From Chromera velia (taxonomy: Eukaryota > Sar > Chromeraceae): a DNA stretch of 46,609 nucleotides. A model generated the notes under the pieces. That model was not told the DNA's origin and did not search any database. It saw only the letters and a program-made list of their open reading frames with translations. This document shows, piece by piece, positions 23,840 through 37,869 of this stretch (the stretch's first letter is position 1; every line of letters starts with the position of its first letter). The stretch is from positions 35,576 to 82,184 of the forward strand of contig JAHBMJ010004310.1 in assembly GCA_018398765.1 (NCBI GenBank). The letters are read 5' to 3'. Position numbers and translations under genes: made by a program.

Positions 23840-25118
23840 TCTCTGTAGATTGATCATTAATTGATTCTAAAAGTAAAAAAAACGTCAGACTGCAGATTTC
23901 AATCCTTACAATATAAATTCACTGCGACTAAGCAACTGCTAGTCAACTGCTTAAGCATGTTTAAGTTACTCTCAACAGTGAATTGCTTTACCAGTTACTA
24001 TATTAGCTAGGCGCCGCACATAAAAAAAAAAAAAAAAATAGGCGCCTTCAACTTTTTTTTTTTTTTTTAGGTTAAAAGTTAGGTTCACATTTTATGTGGA
24101 AAAGTAAGTTTCAGAGTCGAAAGTGTTTCTTTTCTTTTTGGAGACACGTACTTGAAATAAAAAAATAAAAAAAAAGAAGAAAAAAAATAGGTCTTCCCAA
24201 CTTTTTTTTTCTTTTTTTTTTCTATGTGCGGTGCCTAGTATATTAGCCGCTGAGTTTATCTAGTTTAAAATAGTTTCCCAAGTAGTTTTCTTTGTTAAAC
24301 TTATAGTTTTTGATAATAAGTATTAAAAATATTTAGAAAAACATATTTTATGATTCATGTTTTTATTTTACACCTTAGTAACACCTGGTTTCATGCAAAT
24401 TTGAGTTAACTGGTGATTTTTAGTGATTTTTTTTAAAGGCCCAGAAGCTTAGTTCATCTTAATTCATCCTGAATCTAGAATAAAATTGATTAACTTACAC
24501 CATTTAAATGCTGATATGCAATAAGTTACGATGAGCTATAAATTACAAACTTGAAAAAGAAAACAAAAGTATAGTTTACTAAGTGAGTGATATAAGTATA
24601 ACAATATATTTCTACCTCTTTGACGGTATGAATTTGTTTTCTGCATGCACTAAGCTCAGTGAGCTGCACAAAAAGAGACTATTTTTATTCTGAAGTTAAT
24701 TTTTTAGTTAAATCTGAATACAGTTTGCTTCATTAATCGATCCATCCTATGCAACTTGACTATTTTTTCCTGTTATTGAATGCTTTAAACTTTAAGTATT
24801 TCAGTACCATCCTCTGGGACGATTTCAGCACCAACAAGAGTAGTAGCGCAGGACTCGATCACTGCGACAAGACGCAATCCAGATTTACTCCCATGAAGCT
24901 CAACATTGCCCTCTTGATGCCCACTTCCCCAGCTTGATCAAGCGCTCGTTGATAATGCTGATTCCTCGAGCTTTTCCCGATCTTTCTCTCCTTTGTGTCT
25001 GGTCTATAAGTCACACTCCCATTTATATGCCTGTCTGGAGAAGTGTAGGTTCACCCGTCTCCATTTCTGCAGCAAGGAAAAAACAGCGGCAGCCAGCAGC
25101 CAGAGCGCCCCTGTACCC
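23840..25118. other. AT-rich spacer
   Basis: Between the 3' end of the giant gene (plus) and the minus-strand proline-rich gene. Composition drops sharply to AT-rich, with poly-A/T runs near 24023, 24053 and 24170-24220. It contains the small inverted-repeat element at 24007-24238. From about 24740 to 25118 the composition recovers, but I found no supported coding exon there. The 3' UTRs of both convergent genes should lie here. Confidence 0.6.
24007..24238. mobile_element. MITE-like element, 232 bp, 8-bp TSD
   Basis: The left end ctaggcgccgcacata is mirrored by the right end tatgtgcggtgcctag (two mismatches). Both ends are flanked by an identical direct repeat, tatattag, at 23999-24006 and 24239-24246. 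The inside is A/T homopolymers and has no ORF. An 8-bp duplication is typical of hAT-type insertions; the family assignment is inference. Confidence 0.75.
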
Positions 25119-28100
25119 TCAACGCGGGCAACGCCCAAAAGCCATCGAGGGAGGGGGCCCGCCTCTTCCTCCAATCTGCAGAGCTTGGGGACAGACAGGG
25201 GAGACGGCTGAGGCTGTGGGAGGGACTTGGCAGAAGGGGGGGGGATGGGGAGGAAAGGCAGACCGAAGCTGGGGATGAAAAACGGCATGCGGGGCGGGAG
25301 GGGTGACACCGACGAATTGACGAGTCTGTCTAGTCCCGTGAGGCATTGGTTGAGGTCCTGAAGTCGTCAGTGGCTGTGCAGCTGCTCTGCTGTCTGTGCC
25401 GTTTGGGCGAGGAGATGGAGAGGGTGAGAGGACTTGGGCCTGCGGGAAGGTTGGGGCAAAATACCACTTTGTTGTAGGTGCAGGATTGGGAGAAGAGCTC
25501 TGGCCAGTAGATACCGTCCGGTGTGTGGCTCCTTGAGAGTTTGATCTTTGCTTTTGCTGAATGTGGTTGTGGAAGGAGGGCCCACTGCGGACACCTGCAA
25601 GACTGTATTCCGGGGCCTCTGTACGGACAGGGGAAGCAGCAGAGTCGAGCACAGCACCATGTGGAGTCTGTCGCCACACAGGCCGGGGGGAGAACCGGCT
25701 GGGGACAGGGGCTCTCACACCAGACGTGGAAGGAATAAGAAGCCCCCCGGTTCCCCCTGGAACCATCAGGGTGCCAGGAGGGGGGGGACACAGGACTCTA
25801 GGGGAGTGTGTGGGTAGAGTGGGATGAGGAAACCTGTGCGAGACGGCAAATCCTGCCCTTGCTGGGAACGGCAAAGGGATTGAAAACTTTGGAGCGGAGG
25901 CTGGTCGTTGATGCCCTGGCATCAGCTGTGCGGGATGGGTTAGACGGTTGGGCTGACGTTGCGGTAGCTGGTGTGCGTGTGTGGAGGTGGACACGCCAGA
26001 CATAGCAGGACCTGGGGGCACACGAAGGTTGGCGTTGGCAGTCGATGCTGATGATGTGAGAGAACGACGATTAGAGAAGTGGTCGTTAACCTGAGGTTGG
26101 TGTACGCTCTGTGGCTCGACTTTGGAGGAATCTTCTTTGTCAGTTGATCGGGTTGGTTCTTTGAATGTGAACGCTTCTGTTTGGGGAGGGGGGTTAAGAA
26201 CGCTTGCAAGAGCGGCTGCCTCTCTATCATGTGGTTGTTCTTTGACTCGGGAGGCGCCTAAGAGGTAGTGGTTGACGGGAACGTGAAGAACTCGGGGAGG
26301 ACTTGCAAGCGGGGGGGGGGATTCGATAAACGTGGGCCACTGCCTGTTGGGGTTCTCCTTTTGGTTCTCGTCTTCTTCTTTTGCGGTGGTCTCTCCAAGG
26401 AGGTCAGATGTTGTAGGTTGTTGAGGTGGCCCTGCTGTGATTCCTGAACTGCCGATGGGGGGAACTGTTGCTTCATTATGTTCTGCTTCTCCATTCCTTT
26501 CACTAATCACTTTCCTATCCGCTCCCGAGAGGTTGCAGGGATCCCTCCCTCTCTCCCTGCTGCTTCGCTCTTCAGACAGCCCTCTTCCTTCTGCCTCGCC
26601 CGGTCGCCCCGAAGACTTTGAGAGAGGAGGGTCAAAAGACTCGCCTTCTATTCCTGCATCTGTCCCGATGCAGAGGGGAAACTTCAGACCCTGAGGGGGG
26701 GGAGGGAGACCTGCATGCAGATACAATTAAGGCATATGATAGAATATTCACTCGACACATGCATCTGCGCAACGTTCCTGCTGTGAATATAAAAACGTGG
26801 CTCTGGGCAAGACGGCAAACATTTCAAACACGTCTGTAAATCGGTTTTTCTTGAAGACCTGGCCCCAGCTTTTTTTTTTTAAGTCGAGAAAGCCGGCTGC
26901 ATGACTTGCACACTGGCTGGCTGCCTTGTGTCGTGATTGGCTTGACGGGGTGTCTGTGTGAGTAATCAGATGTCCGAACCGCTCCGTCCCCTGTCTGCTC
27001 GAAAGAAATACATTAGAAAGAGACTCACCAAGAGAGCTCCATGCTGCAGCCGCCAGAGAGTTCCGACTCGAAGCTCCGCTGTCCCTCTGGCTTCTGTCCG
27101 TGAGGGTGCGGGAGGTTGAGAGCGCACTGGGTGACTTTTTGTCTCTGGAAGAAGAGGAAGGAGGAATCCTCCGGCTTCGGTCCTCCTCCGTGGCTCTTCT
27201 CTGGAGAGGGCGACTTTCAATCTGCTGAGGTGCAGAGAGAAACCCTGGCAGTTGGGCGTCTGGAGGGTTCCGCATTCTCTCTCTGCTGATTGGTCTTGGT
27301 GACCCGCTGCTGGCGCTGCTGGCATCCCTACTGTCATATTCACTTCCTCCGACACTTGCCGGATAGACAGGAGGAGCATGCGGTATGGGAGAAGGAAGAG
27401 GGAAGAGGTCGTCTCTTAGTTGAGGTTCGGGAGGGGGGGGTGAGAACTGATCGCGGTCTGTGACTGTCAGGGGTGTGCAGGGGGATCTGTTTTGGTCTGT
27501 CAATGGAGTCGGTGGTGTTCTTGGTGAGGGGCTGGCTTCCTGGACATGAACTCCGATTCTTCTGACTGTGCCCTCTTCTGAGGTACCTTCCAAGAAAGAA
27601 AGTTCACTCCGGCATCTCGAGTGCGTGGGCTCTCTCGAGTTGTGGTGAGAAGAAAGGGGGGGGGAGGGGTAAAATGGGTTTGAGCTCTCTGTCTGTCTGT
27701 GTGATTCTCTCACACCACCTCCAGCATATGATGGCCCTCCTTCACGGGAGGGGGCAGGGACGCGAGATGGAGATTGGAAAGAGGCGAGGGGGGCTGGAGA
27801 AAAATTTAATTGGAAGAAGGGGATGTTGTTCTGAGTGTATTCAGTTTCGTGTCTTCTATCCAGTTCCCTTCTCCCCCCCTCTATCCACTCAGTTCTCCTC
27901 GACGTTTCAGGAGAGCCCCCTCTCTCCCCCTCTCTTTCTTTCTGTCTTTGTGATAACCCCACAGTTTCCCTGAGGCCCAACCTTGAAGCCCAGAGACCAA
28001 AAGAACCCCTTTCTCTAAAGTCAAGAGGGGCAGAGGGAGCTCTGGCAGGAGGGGGCGCACGCATCCGGGGAATCCGGAGAGGGGCGGGTCTCGTGTCCTC

Positions 28101-28611
28101 TCTCTCGTCGGACCTTTCTGTCCTCTCTCTACCTCTGTCTGTTAGCTCGGTAGGGCTCAGACAGGTTAGCTCGGTAGGGCTCAGACAGGTTAGGGGCATC
28201 CCATGGCGAGGCACAGGGGGCGACGGCGTTCCAGAGACGCCACAGGGAATCACAGGTCTGTCTTCTCTGATCCATCCTTTCTCTTCGTCTACTTCCCCTT
28301 CTCCTTCTTCTTCGCATGATGCCCTGCTGGCAGATGGATGGAAGGAGGTTGAGGCTGCCTGTGGACGGGCGGAGCCATCGGTATGAGCTGCGTGGGAGAT
28401 GGAGAGGTCTAGAGGAGAAGGGAAAGTCACGCGGTGTGATTCGGATTCGGATGATGATTTCTCTCTGCGTCCCCTCCCCTCCCTGTGGCCTTCGCTAGAT
28501 TCCTCTCGCCCCCTGTGGTTGTTTTTGTTGCTAGTCTCTCTTTCCCGCCTTCCCCTCTCGAAGCCCCTCTCTCTCTCGTGCTGCAACTGTCTCAGAGACT
28601 CCTCCCACCTG
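25119..28611 (-). CDS. Unrecognised Pro/Ser/Arg-rich protein, two exons
   Basis: Exon A 28611-27029 starts after a CTATTTTTGCAG acceptor and ends CTTG|GTGAGT in phase 1. Exon B 26710-25119 starts after a CTGCATGCAG acceptor with matching phase, giving the junction WSSLG|GLPPPPQGLKF. Together they give about 1,060 residues with no known domain. Exon A is Arg/Ser/Glu-rich (QHERERGFERGRRERE, then Ser/Pro blocks); exon B is Pro-rich with Gln and His and ends in a Pro/Phe-rich tail, stopping at TGA 25121-25119. The protein is probably intrinsically disordered, possibly an RNA-binding or scaffold protein; no function is claimed. Because exon A begins at an acceptor, an upstream exon should lie to the right of 28611 (see 29063-29650). 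Alternatively ATG 28640 in the same frame is the start. Confidence 0.65.
28143..28191 (-). repeat. 24-bp in-frame tandem duplication
   Basis: Two copies of ttagctcggtagggctcaga(cagg) lie within exon A, encoding a duplicated LTCLSPTE peptide. It is a whole number of codons. Confidence 0.9.
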
Positions 28612-29062
28612 CAAAAATAGATACAGATGCAGGCACCCATTTAATCCTACATGTGCATGTCGATCGGTCAGTCACGGGAGGAATCAGTGGATGTAGAGAA
28701 GGGACCATACATTAATAGGGTGGCCTGAGGATGGATGTCTTGCATGCATAACCACGGGGCAAACAAGTAGGAAATGAGCTAAAAAGGTTTTGGACACATG
28801 TATGCTCAAGCTTACATTCGACTGGGTTCCTCTGTATGGGGACAGTGACAGAAGAAGTGGCGAGAAAAAATCAAGGACGGAGAACTGAAAACGAATGAAA
28901 AGTCTCCCCAAAACAAAGATAGAAAGAAGGTGAGATAGCAAGTGCAGGCGCATACGGACAAGGGAAAGAATAATCCTGTGTTGCTTTGCTTTTGAAAAAT
29001 GACACAGTCACTCGTGAGAAGAGAAAGGCAAAATCAAAGAAATTTGAACACCCAAAGAACTG

Positions 29063-29650
29063 CTAAGAAAGAGACACACTGTATATAAGTAAAAATGATG
29101 GACAGGCTTGTAGGCCCAAGGCGACACACTTTGTTCGAAAGAAGAAGACCTGAGAGGTCAAACTCTCGACCAATTGTCTCTCCAAGATCCTCGACGCCTT
29201 CTCGCTGTCCTTTTCTCTTTCCCTTTCTCTTTCCTTCGCACCACTTCTTCCCTTCCCTCTGTGCTCGCATATCGAGCAGCCCGTCCTCTTGGTGCAGCCC
29301 TTCTTCGAAGCCTGCCTGGCAGTGTTAGTGCCTTGACGACGCGCTCGCAACTCAAGCTGATTGCACCTCTCTAAAGTTTCCAGAATTTCAAGCACAGGTC
29401 CACCACTCCTGCTGGAGGAGGTCTGGGTACGTGTTGCAAATCCGGAATTGGAGGTCTTGGGTGTTCGGCAAAGTACCCGTAAAGGCTTTTCTCGATTGTG
29501 CTTTGCACGCTGAGAAGAAGAACAAGGTTGTTCTCCTCCTTCTCCTCTGAGGATGTTCAAAGACGGCCTGCGCAGGGCTGTGGCCTGATCGAGAGGGTTC
29601 CTCTCCACCATGGTGTTGTTTGGCAGCCTGAGGTCCCTCAGTCCTGACAT
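29063..29650 (-). CDS. Possible 5' exon, basic low-complexity protein
   Basis: Open frame starting MSGLRDLRLPNNTMVERNP, rich in Arg, Ser, Gln and Lys, with a CxxxxxTGCSIC-like cysteine group and an [13 protein letters not shown] run. Composition resembles exon A of the neighbouring minus-strand gene, so it may be that gene's first exon, with a donor somewhere near 29160-29250. I could not find a donor of the phase (2) that exon A needs, so the link is unproven. The last 20 or so codons (VFFFRTK onwards) look like intron or UTR read-through. It may equally be a separate small gene or not coding. Confidence 0.35.
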   Translation of the reverse strand: MSGLRDLRLPNNTMVERNPLDQATALRRPSLNILRGEGGEQPCSSSQRAKHNREKPLRVLCRTPKTSNSGFATRTQTSSSRSGGPVLEILETLERCNQLELRARRQGTNTARQASKKGCTKRTGCSICEHRGKGRSGAKEREREREKDSEKASRILERQLVESLTSQVFFFRTKCVALGLQACPSFLLIYSVSLS

Positions 29651-30051
29651 TTCTTTCTATGAGCCAAAGAAAATATGGCACCGCTTTCAAAGCTCCAGTT
29701 GGAGAGACTATGTGCAAAATGAGGCTGAAGGATTAAAAATGAAATAATCGGAGAGCGTAAACCCCAATGAAAGTCGATTCTCGAACTGGTCTGTTCGGAT
29801 CTGTCAAACAAATCTGTAGACTTGTCAGAAGAGGCGGCTCAGTCTGTTTCTCCCCCCCTTGCTGCGCCGATCGGAAAAGCACTCCAGCAGATATGCAGCA
29901 GACAAGTTCGCCCTTTGCTCTCAAAGAGCTAGCCATTGGAGGAGATGCGTGGGAATGTGTGTTCGATCGAGTGTGTACATATCGATGTACATAAACTTTT
30001 CCATGTATATATATATGCATGCATGCACGTAATTTTAATAATCAAATAAAT

Positions 30052-30454
30052 GGCCCCGGAAAGCGAAGCGGGGGGCACTTAGAAAACAGAAATACCCCAG
30101 CCCACGTGCGTGCACGCTGTCTTTCGGCAAAAACCCGGCCCCGAAAGGCTGAATGTGCGCCAAATGTGCGTGCGTCAGGTGGACTTCAGACCCGATTACC
30201 CGATTTTTGCCAAAAAAGGCCCCGGAAAGATCCCGCCCCAAATGGTCCAGAAAAGCGTGCATGAACCCGTGCCGTCATGCATGCGTGCGTCAGTGGCCCC
30301 GGAAAGCGACAGGCTACATCCCCGGGCTTTTTTCCTGGGGGAGGGGGGGTTCTACGGCTTTTCCTGCGGGGGGGAACGGGTCGGCACGACTGCCCGATCG
30401 GCTAGCCTGCGTGCGTCAATCGTGAAGTTCTCATTTTTCTTGCTTTCCGGGGCC
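30052..30454. repeat. Degenerate GGCCCCGGAAAG repeats with an inverted copy
   Basis: The core ggccccggaaag recurs at 30052, 30137 (one change), 30218 and 30295, spaced 85, 81 and 77 bp. It appears inverted (gctttccggggcc) at 30442-30454. Interspersed copies of tgcgtgcgtca occur near 30168, 30283 and 30409. Parts of a small repeat family or a decayed inverted-repeat element are likely. Confidence 0.7.
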
Positions 30455-32524
30455 GTTCGCAAGCTTGCTTGCTGCATGCATGCGTGGTGGCCAGCCCTGC
30501 AATGTCGGTAAACTCCTGGGCATGCATGGCGTTGCCAACCCCCCTTGTCCCTGCTAGTCCCTGCCCCGCAGAGGCTCAAAGTGCATGAGTACACCAGCGC
30601 CCTGACAGCACAGTAGTGCATGGTCGTTATAGGCCGGCCTGTGGCTACTAGCCACTGGCTACCTATGGCTAGGACCAGGCTGGACGCACACATATATTAG
30701 TTTGTGGGTCTGGGTAGAAAAAATCCGGTTTAAAACCAAGTTTCTTGGTCTATAAAGAGTAACTGAGTTAAACTAGGTAACAGATGATAATCCAAACTTA
30801 TTGTAAATTAGGTAAGAAAGATAACTTTAATAAGGTGGCTAGAAGTGATTAGAAATGAACATGCATCCAATTAGAATACTATCAGACATCCTTGGTTTAT
30901 CGTTTTGGTCACAGACTCACAGCTGCCTACAGTCACCATATAAATAGTATTAAATAGTGTAATCCTAGATTTTATCATGTAAATATCTATACAACTTGAA
31001 ATTTAGGTATACCATAACATTATATTCCATGCATAGATATTTTTTTAACTTTTTTGTAAGGTAGAAACTTAGTATTCAATTACTACTAGAAAGAAACCTG
31101 TACCAACATGTTTGAACAGCCTGGGGACCTGCTCTGTCTCGCGGTTACACACCGGCTGTTCCTGTATGGCTCGCTTTTAACTTGTACGCATCGATCCGTT
31201 TTTACATTTGCGCACGTCTTTTTGGTGATGTCTTCGAGAATGGAGGTCCCCTTTGGGGTCGCTCACTCATCGCATTTCGCCACAGGAATTAAAATTGTGG
31301 CCACCTGCTTCGTTCACTGATTCATTTCGACATTCTGCAAGACTGCCTTCCTGCCTGCCCACACCCTCAAAGACAAGACACAGGTCTGCATCAGCACGCC
31401 GATCTGATTATCGGCGTGGATGCACTCAAGCCACTTCGTTGTACTGCTTGTCTGCACGACTGTGCGACGCACGCATCGAATCCTTAGCTCTCTTTCTCTC
31501 GCGCTTTTTGAGACTGCACGGATCGGCCTGGATGCACTTCCCATGCAGTTTCTCCTTCCTTCGACAAACATGAGCACAGACAGAAAGCAAAACAAAACGA
31601 CTCCAGGGATACACGTGTGGGTGTCAATGGCGAGATGAAAAGAGAATCAACATGTCGAAAGAATGCATGTTTGTTCTTCACCCCTTTTCTGCATGATTGT
31701 GAAATTCGTGCCCCTTACAAAGAGAGAGGAGCTTCTCTCTGCCACTGCACAGATGTCAAATTTTTGTCCGTCTTACTTTCTGATGCTCTCTCTTTTGTTT
31801 TCGCTCTTTGAATAAACGACAAAGTCTTTCTTCGCCTTTCTCATGTCGCTTCTAGCTCCTTTTTTCAAGGCCTTTGCCTCAATGAAAGAAAACTTGGATT
31901 CTAGATAGGTTCAGTCTCAAAATCGAAGTCAAGAATAGAATGGACGTACATCTCTGGACCTGTGTATCGTCTTTGTGTTGTTTCACGAACAGAACAAGAA
32001 ACAGAAGAGACACAAACAAAAACGACACGCACTCACCGACCAACGCCCTTTCAACAGACACGGAATGAACAAGAACAACAAAACAACCAACAGACAGATC
32101 CTTTCCCCCTCCTTCTTTCTCTTTTATGCCTCCATTGCAATGTTCGAATAGAAAGAACAGAAATGAGCGAGAGAAAAGGTTGGCTTTGAACAGAACGACA
32201 AAACCAGCCAACCCAGTTTAATCATGCATGCTTGGATGCACTCTGACCCTCTCTTTGCCTGCCCGCTAGCTGTCGCGTCTCTTCAACCCCTCGATCGGTC
32301 ATCTTCTTCCATCCATTCCTTTCCTCCCTCTCTTCCGTCTTTCTTCCCGTCCCCATAGAGTAAACGAAACCTTCAACGATGACGTCTTTCTACCTTTCTT
32401 CCTTCCTTCCTTGCTTTCTCTCCCTTCCATTCTGTTCGTCTCTCTTTCTGAACATTCGCCCTTAATTAAGTCAAGCGACTCCATGCGGGGCAGACACACA
32501 AACCAACGTGTGTGCATACGAATT

Positions 32525-32568
32525 TACACACACGCACACACACATGCACACATGCACACATGCACACA

Positions 32569-32600
<32 letters not shown>
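32525..32600 (+). repeat. (CA)n microsatellite
   Basis: CACA run with ATGC interruptions, downstream of enolase. Confidence 0.95.
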
Positions 32601-32602
<2 letters not shown>

Positions 32603-32911
32603 AAACATGGCGGGGGAACGAACACAAGCACCGACCCGAGCACCAAGGGGGGCCACGCACAGAGAGAGAAAGACACACGGACAAAGAGGAACTGCTCGTA
32701 CCATTCCCTGCCTTCCTCCTGGGAGGAAGGAAAGTTCAAAGGAAGGTCGCTCACAGCACCAGAAAGGGCACAGAGAGAAAAGGCTGCACGGAAATGCACC
32801 CAGATCTCCTTTCCTCTTCTCTCTGACTGTCCTTCTCTTTCTTGCCTTCTGTCCCTCTGCACGTCTCCTTTCTTTCTCCTCATGTCCCGCCCTCCCTCCC
32901 CCCCTCCCTGC

Positions 32912-35688
<2,777 letters not shown>

Positions 35689-36335
35689 GACGGAGAGAGG
35701 ATTCAAAAGAAAACGGCGACGGGAGAGGGAAGAAGTGGAGCTAAAAGCACCGTTTGAGACGAATAGAAAGGAAGTGGAAACTCTCGCCGCCACGCTGCGA
35801 CACTTACGCAAAGAAAGCTGGAGAATTTTGTGTTCGTTCCACAGCACAGCACACTTGTTTTGGCTGACGGGGTTTGGATCTACAGAAGGCCTTGCGAAAC
35901 TTGTCAGAGACCGGCGCAGTTTTGAAACAGGCCGGAAGAAGTGCTTCCCGTCTAAATTTCGCTTGTGTATCGCTTTTTCGGTCGACCGGCCGGTACTCTG
36001 AGGGCCGGCCCGGCCGGGTGCCTAAAGTTTTTTAGCCATGCACTCAATTAAAGACAAAATTTAGGCGCCGGCCGCCGGCGCCGCGCGCGGGGAAGGTCCC
36101 GGGGGGCCGCACCCCGGGCCCCGGGCCCGCCCCCGCATGGTTTAATAATACGCGAGGCGGAGTGGTGAAGTTTATTCCGCATCAATTAAGTTGCCGTAAA
36201 CATACTAAAACGTACAAGCAATGAAAAATAATTTTCAAAAATTAAGTAAGACTTGCCGTGGCCCCCGGCCGACAGTATGTTGAAGTGGTAGTACCCCCCA
36301 ATGCTTAAGTACCTACGAAAAAATGTAAGAGTTTG
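35689..36335. other. Enolase upstream region and GC-rich block
   Basis: Contains the enolase 5' region (to about 35870). A very GC-rich, palindrome-rich block follows at about 35980-36136, with GGCCGGCC and CGGCCGCCGGCG strings and a taggcgcc motif near 36063 like the one in the 24007 element. The left flank of the LTR element runs from about 36140. No gene is visible. Confidence 0.5.
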
Positions 36336-36679
36336 CGTAACATAGTGAGGCGAGCCACGGGACTGGCCAATCCCGGGGTGAGCCAAACTAACGCGCACCG
36401 CCGCCGCACGGGATGCTCGCAGCTCAAAGACCAACACATGCACGCAGGCTCATGGAGGCACCACTATGCCAGTCTGTATTAGAAGAGAATTAAATAAAAT
36501 AGAAATAAAGTGGAATTAATTCAGTCAGCTGCGTATAGCCTGGATTGAGTAAACAACAGTTACTTGCAAAGCTTCTAGAAGCAGTTTGGAAGTGAACCTT
36601 GAACTGACAGACTTTCCGTAGTAGAGATCTAACCTAACTAAGTGTGCTCACTTAGGAGAAGAGGAGTTACCTCCTTACG
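36336..36679 (+). repeat. 5' LTR
   Basis: 344 bp, bounded by cgtaa and ttacg (short inverted ends). By eye it differs from the 3' LTR at 11 sites, all transitions. Confidence 0.95.
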
Positions 36680-36697
36680 TGGTAGCACAGAGCCTAG
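36680..36697 (+). other. Primer binding site
   Basis: TGGTAGCACAGAGCC begins immediately after the 5' LTR and resembles the initiator-Met tRNA 3'-end complement (TGGTATCAGAGC type) used by many Ty3/gypsy elements. Confidence 0.7.
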
Positions 36698-36801
36698 TTG
36701 ATCTCTCCAGGACCTCTGTTACTCAGTCCAATACTGTAACAGTCATCTTCTTTCTTGGCAAGTAAATTCTTTTCTTCTCCTAAGACTCTCTCTCGATAGA
36801 G

Positions 36802-37869
36802 CAGGTTCTGCAGCAATTGCTGGAGGGGCAGCAATTCATGTAGCAGCAGATGATCTAGGCACAGTAGACGCAACAACTTCAGCAATAACAGATGGATGCT
36901 CTGGGAGCACAGCAGCAACAAACAGCCACCGACGGGGGCCCAATCTATCAACAGCAGCAGCAGACACCAGAACAGCAGCAGCAGCAGCGGATGAATCAAC
37001 AGCCGACTTCTCCATCTCCCCAGCGGTCGAACTTTAAGGTGAAAGAGCCGCCGGTGTTTCATGGGGACTGGAAGTTGCTCGAAGGTTGGGTCGCGGATAT
37101 GAGGGAATACATACAGCTCTCCGATATTCAGGTGTCGAAGCAGTTGGGGTCAGTACATCAATACTTCTCCCGATTCCTCAAGTAATGGTATGACAAGACG
37201 CAGAGGTCCGCCTCCCCTTTTGTTAACGTAGAAGATCTCTTCACCCGTCTGTCCGAGCGTTTCCCCGATCCCAACAAACAGACAGACTTGAGAGGGGAAG
37301 TCCGAAACGTCCGTTGTCAGGGCAATGAGGGGGTTCACAAGTACTCTGTCCGATTCAACGATATTGCAGAAAAAATCGTTGATGTGAGTGAGATCGATTT
37401 GATGTACAACTATATTTGGGGCCTTCCGGATAAGGTGAGGAAGGAAGTGAGGAGGAGGAAGCCTGACAGTCTCGATGCTGCGATGAAGGATGCAGAGGAG
37501 GCCGAGCAGCTGTTGAGTGGGGGGAGAAAGAAAGACTACGGGGGCCAGGGCAGAGACGGGCGAAGTGATTCGCACCCGTCTTTGCAACCTCAGTCCCTGG
37601 CCAATCAAACGATGGGCCCGTCCCGATGGATCTCAACCGAATCTCCCGAATTTATTCCCTTTCCCAAGATGAGATCAAGAGGCACATTCAGAAGAATAGG
37701 TGCTTCAATTGTCACACGGTGGGACACTCTGCACGCCAATGCAGGAACCGCAAGCAGTAACAGCAACAACAGGGTCCTAGGGGTCATAGGGGTCAGAGAA
37801 ATTTCTATGGAGGTCAGGGACGCATGCACAACCTACAGAATGGGGTGCAGCAGCACTACGGTGGTTTAG
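36802..37869 (+). pseudogene. gag: gag (capsid, zinc knuckle), broken
   Basis: A Gln-rich N terminus leads to a capsid-like region: PPVFHGDWKLLEGWVADMREYI, then WYDKTQ ... FTRLSERFPDP, then YNYIWGLPDKVRKEVRRRKP. In the frame of ATG 36892, stops at 36841, 36856, 36865, 36886 and 37183 all sit in Gln-rich or Gln-plausible positions. After a frameshift around 37540-37610 the frame reads MDLNRISRIYSLSQDEIKRH and the zinc knuckle CFNCHTVGHSARQC (CX2CX4HX4C, 37701-37742). Gag packages element RNA. Confidence 0.85.

Larger units (their letters stand above)
29651..32911. other. Gene-poor spacer
   Basis: No ORF here shows recognisable protein features. 29990-30030 has ATATAT and TGCATGCATGCA. 30050-30460 holds GC-rich degenerate repeats. 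About 30700-31090 is AT-rich. 31100-32450 is mixed sequence with short unsupported ORFs. 32525-32600 is a CA microsatellite. The 3' UTR of enolase should start just left of 32912. Confidence 0.5.

Noticed and set aside
31108-32211. Short ORFs of 60-110 codons on both strands
   Set aside because: No splice-consistent chain, no recognisable motif and no composition signal; not reported as genes.
36841-37760. UAR = Gln nuclear code reassignment
   Set aside because: Enolase ends with TAA exactly at the conserved C terminus and the giant gene ends with TAG, so both act as stops in host genes; decay of CAR codons is simpler.
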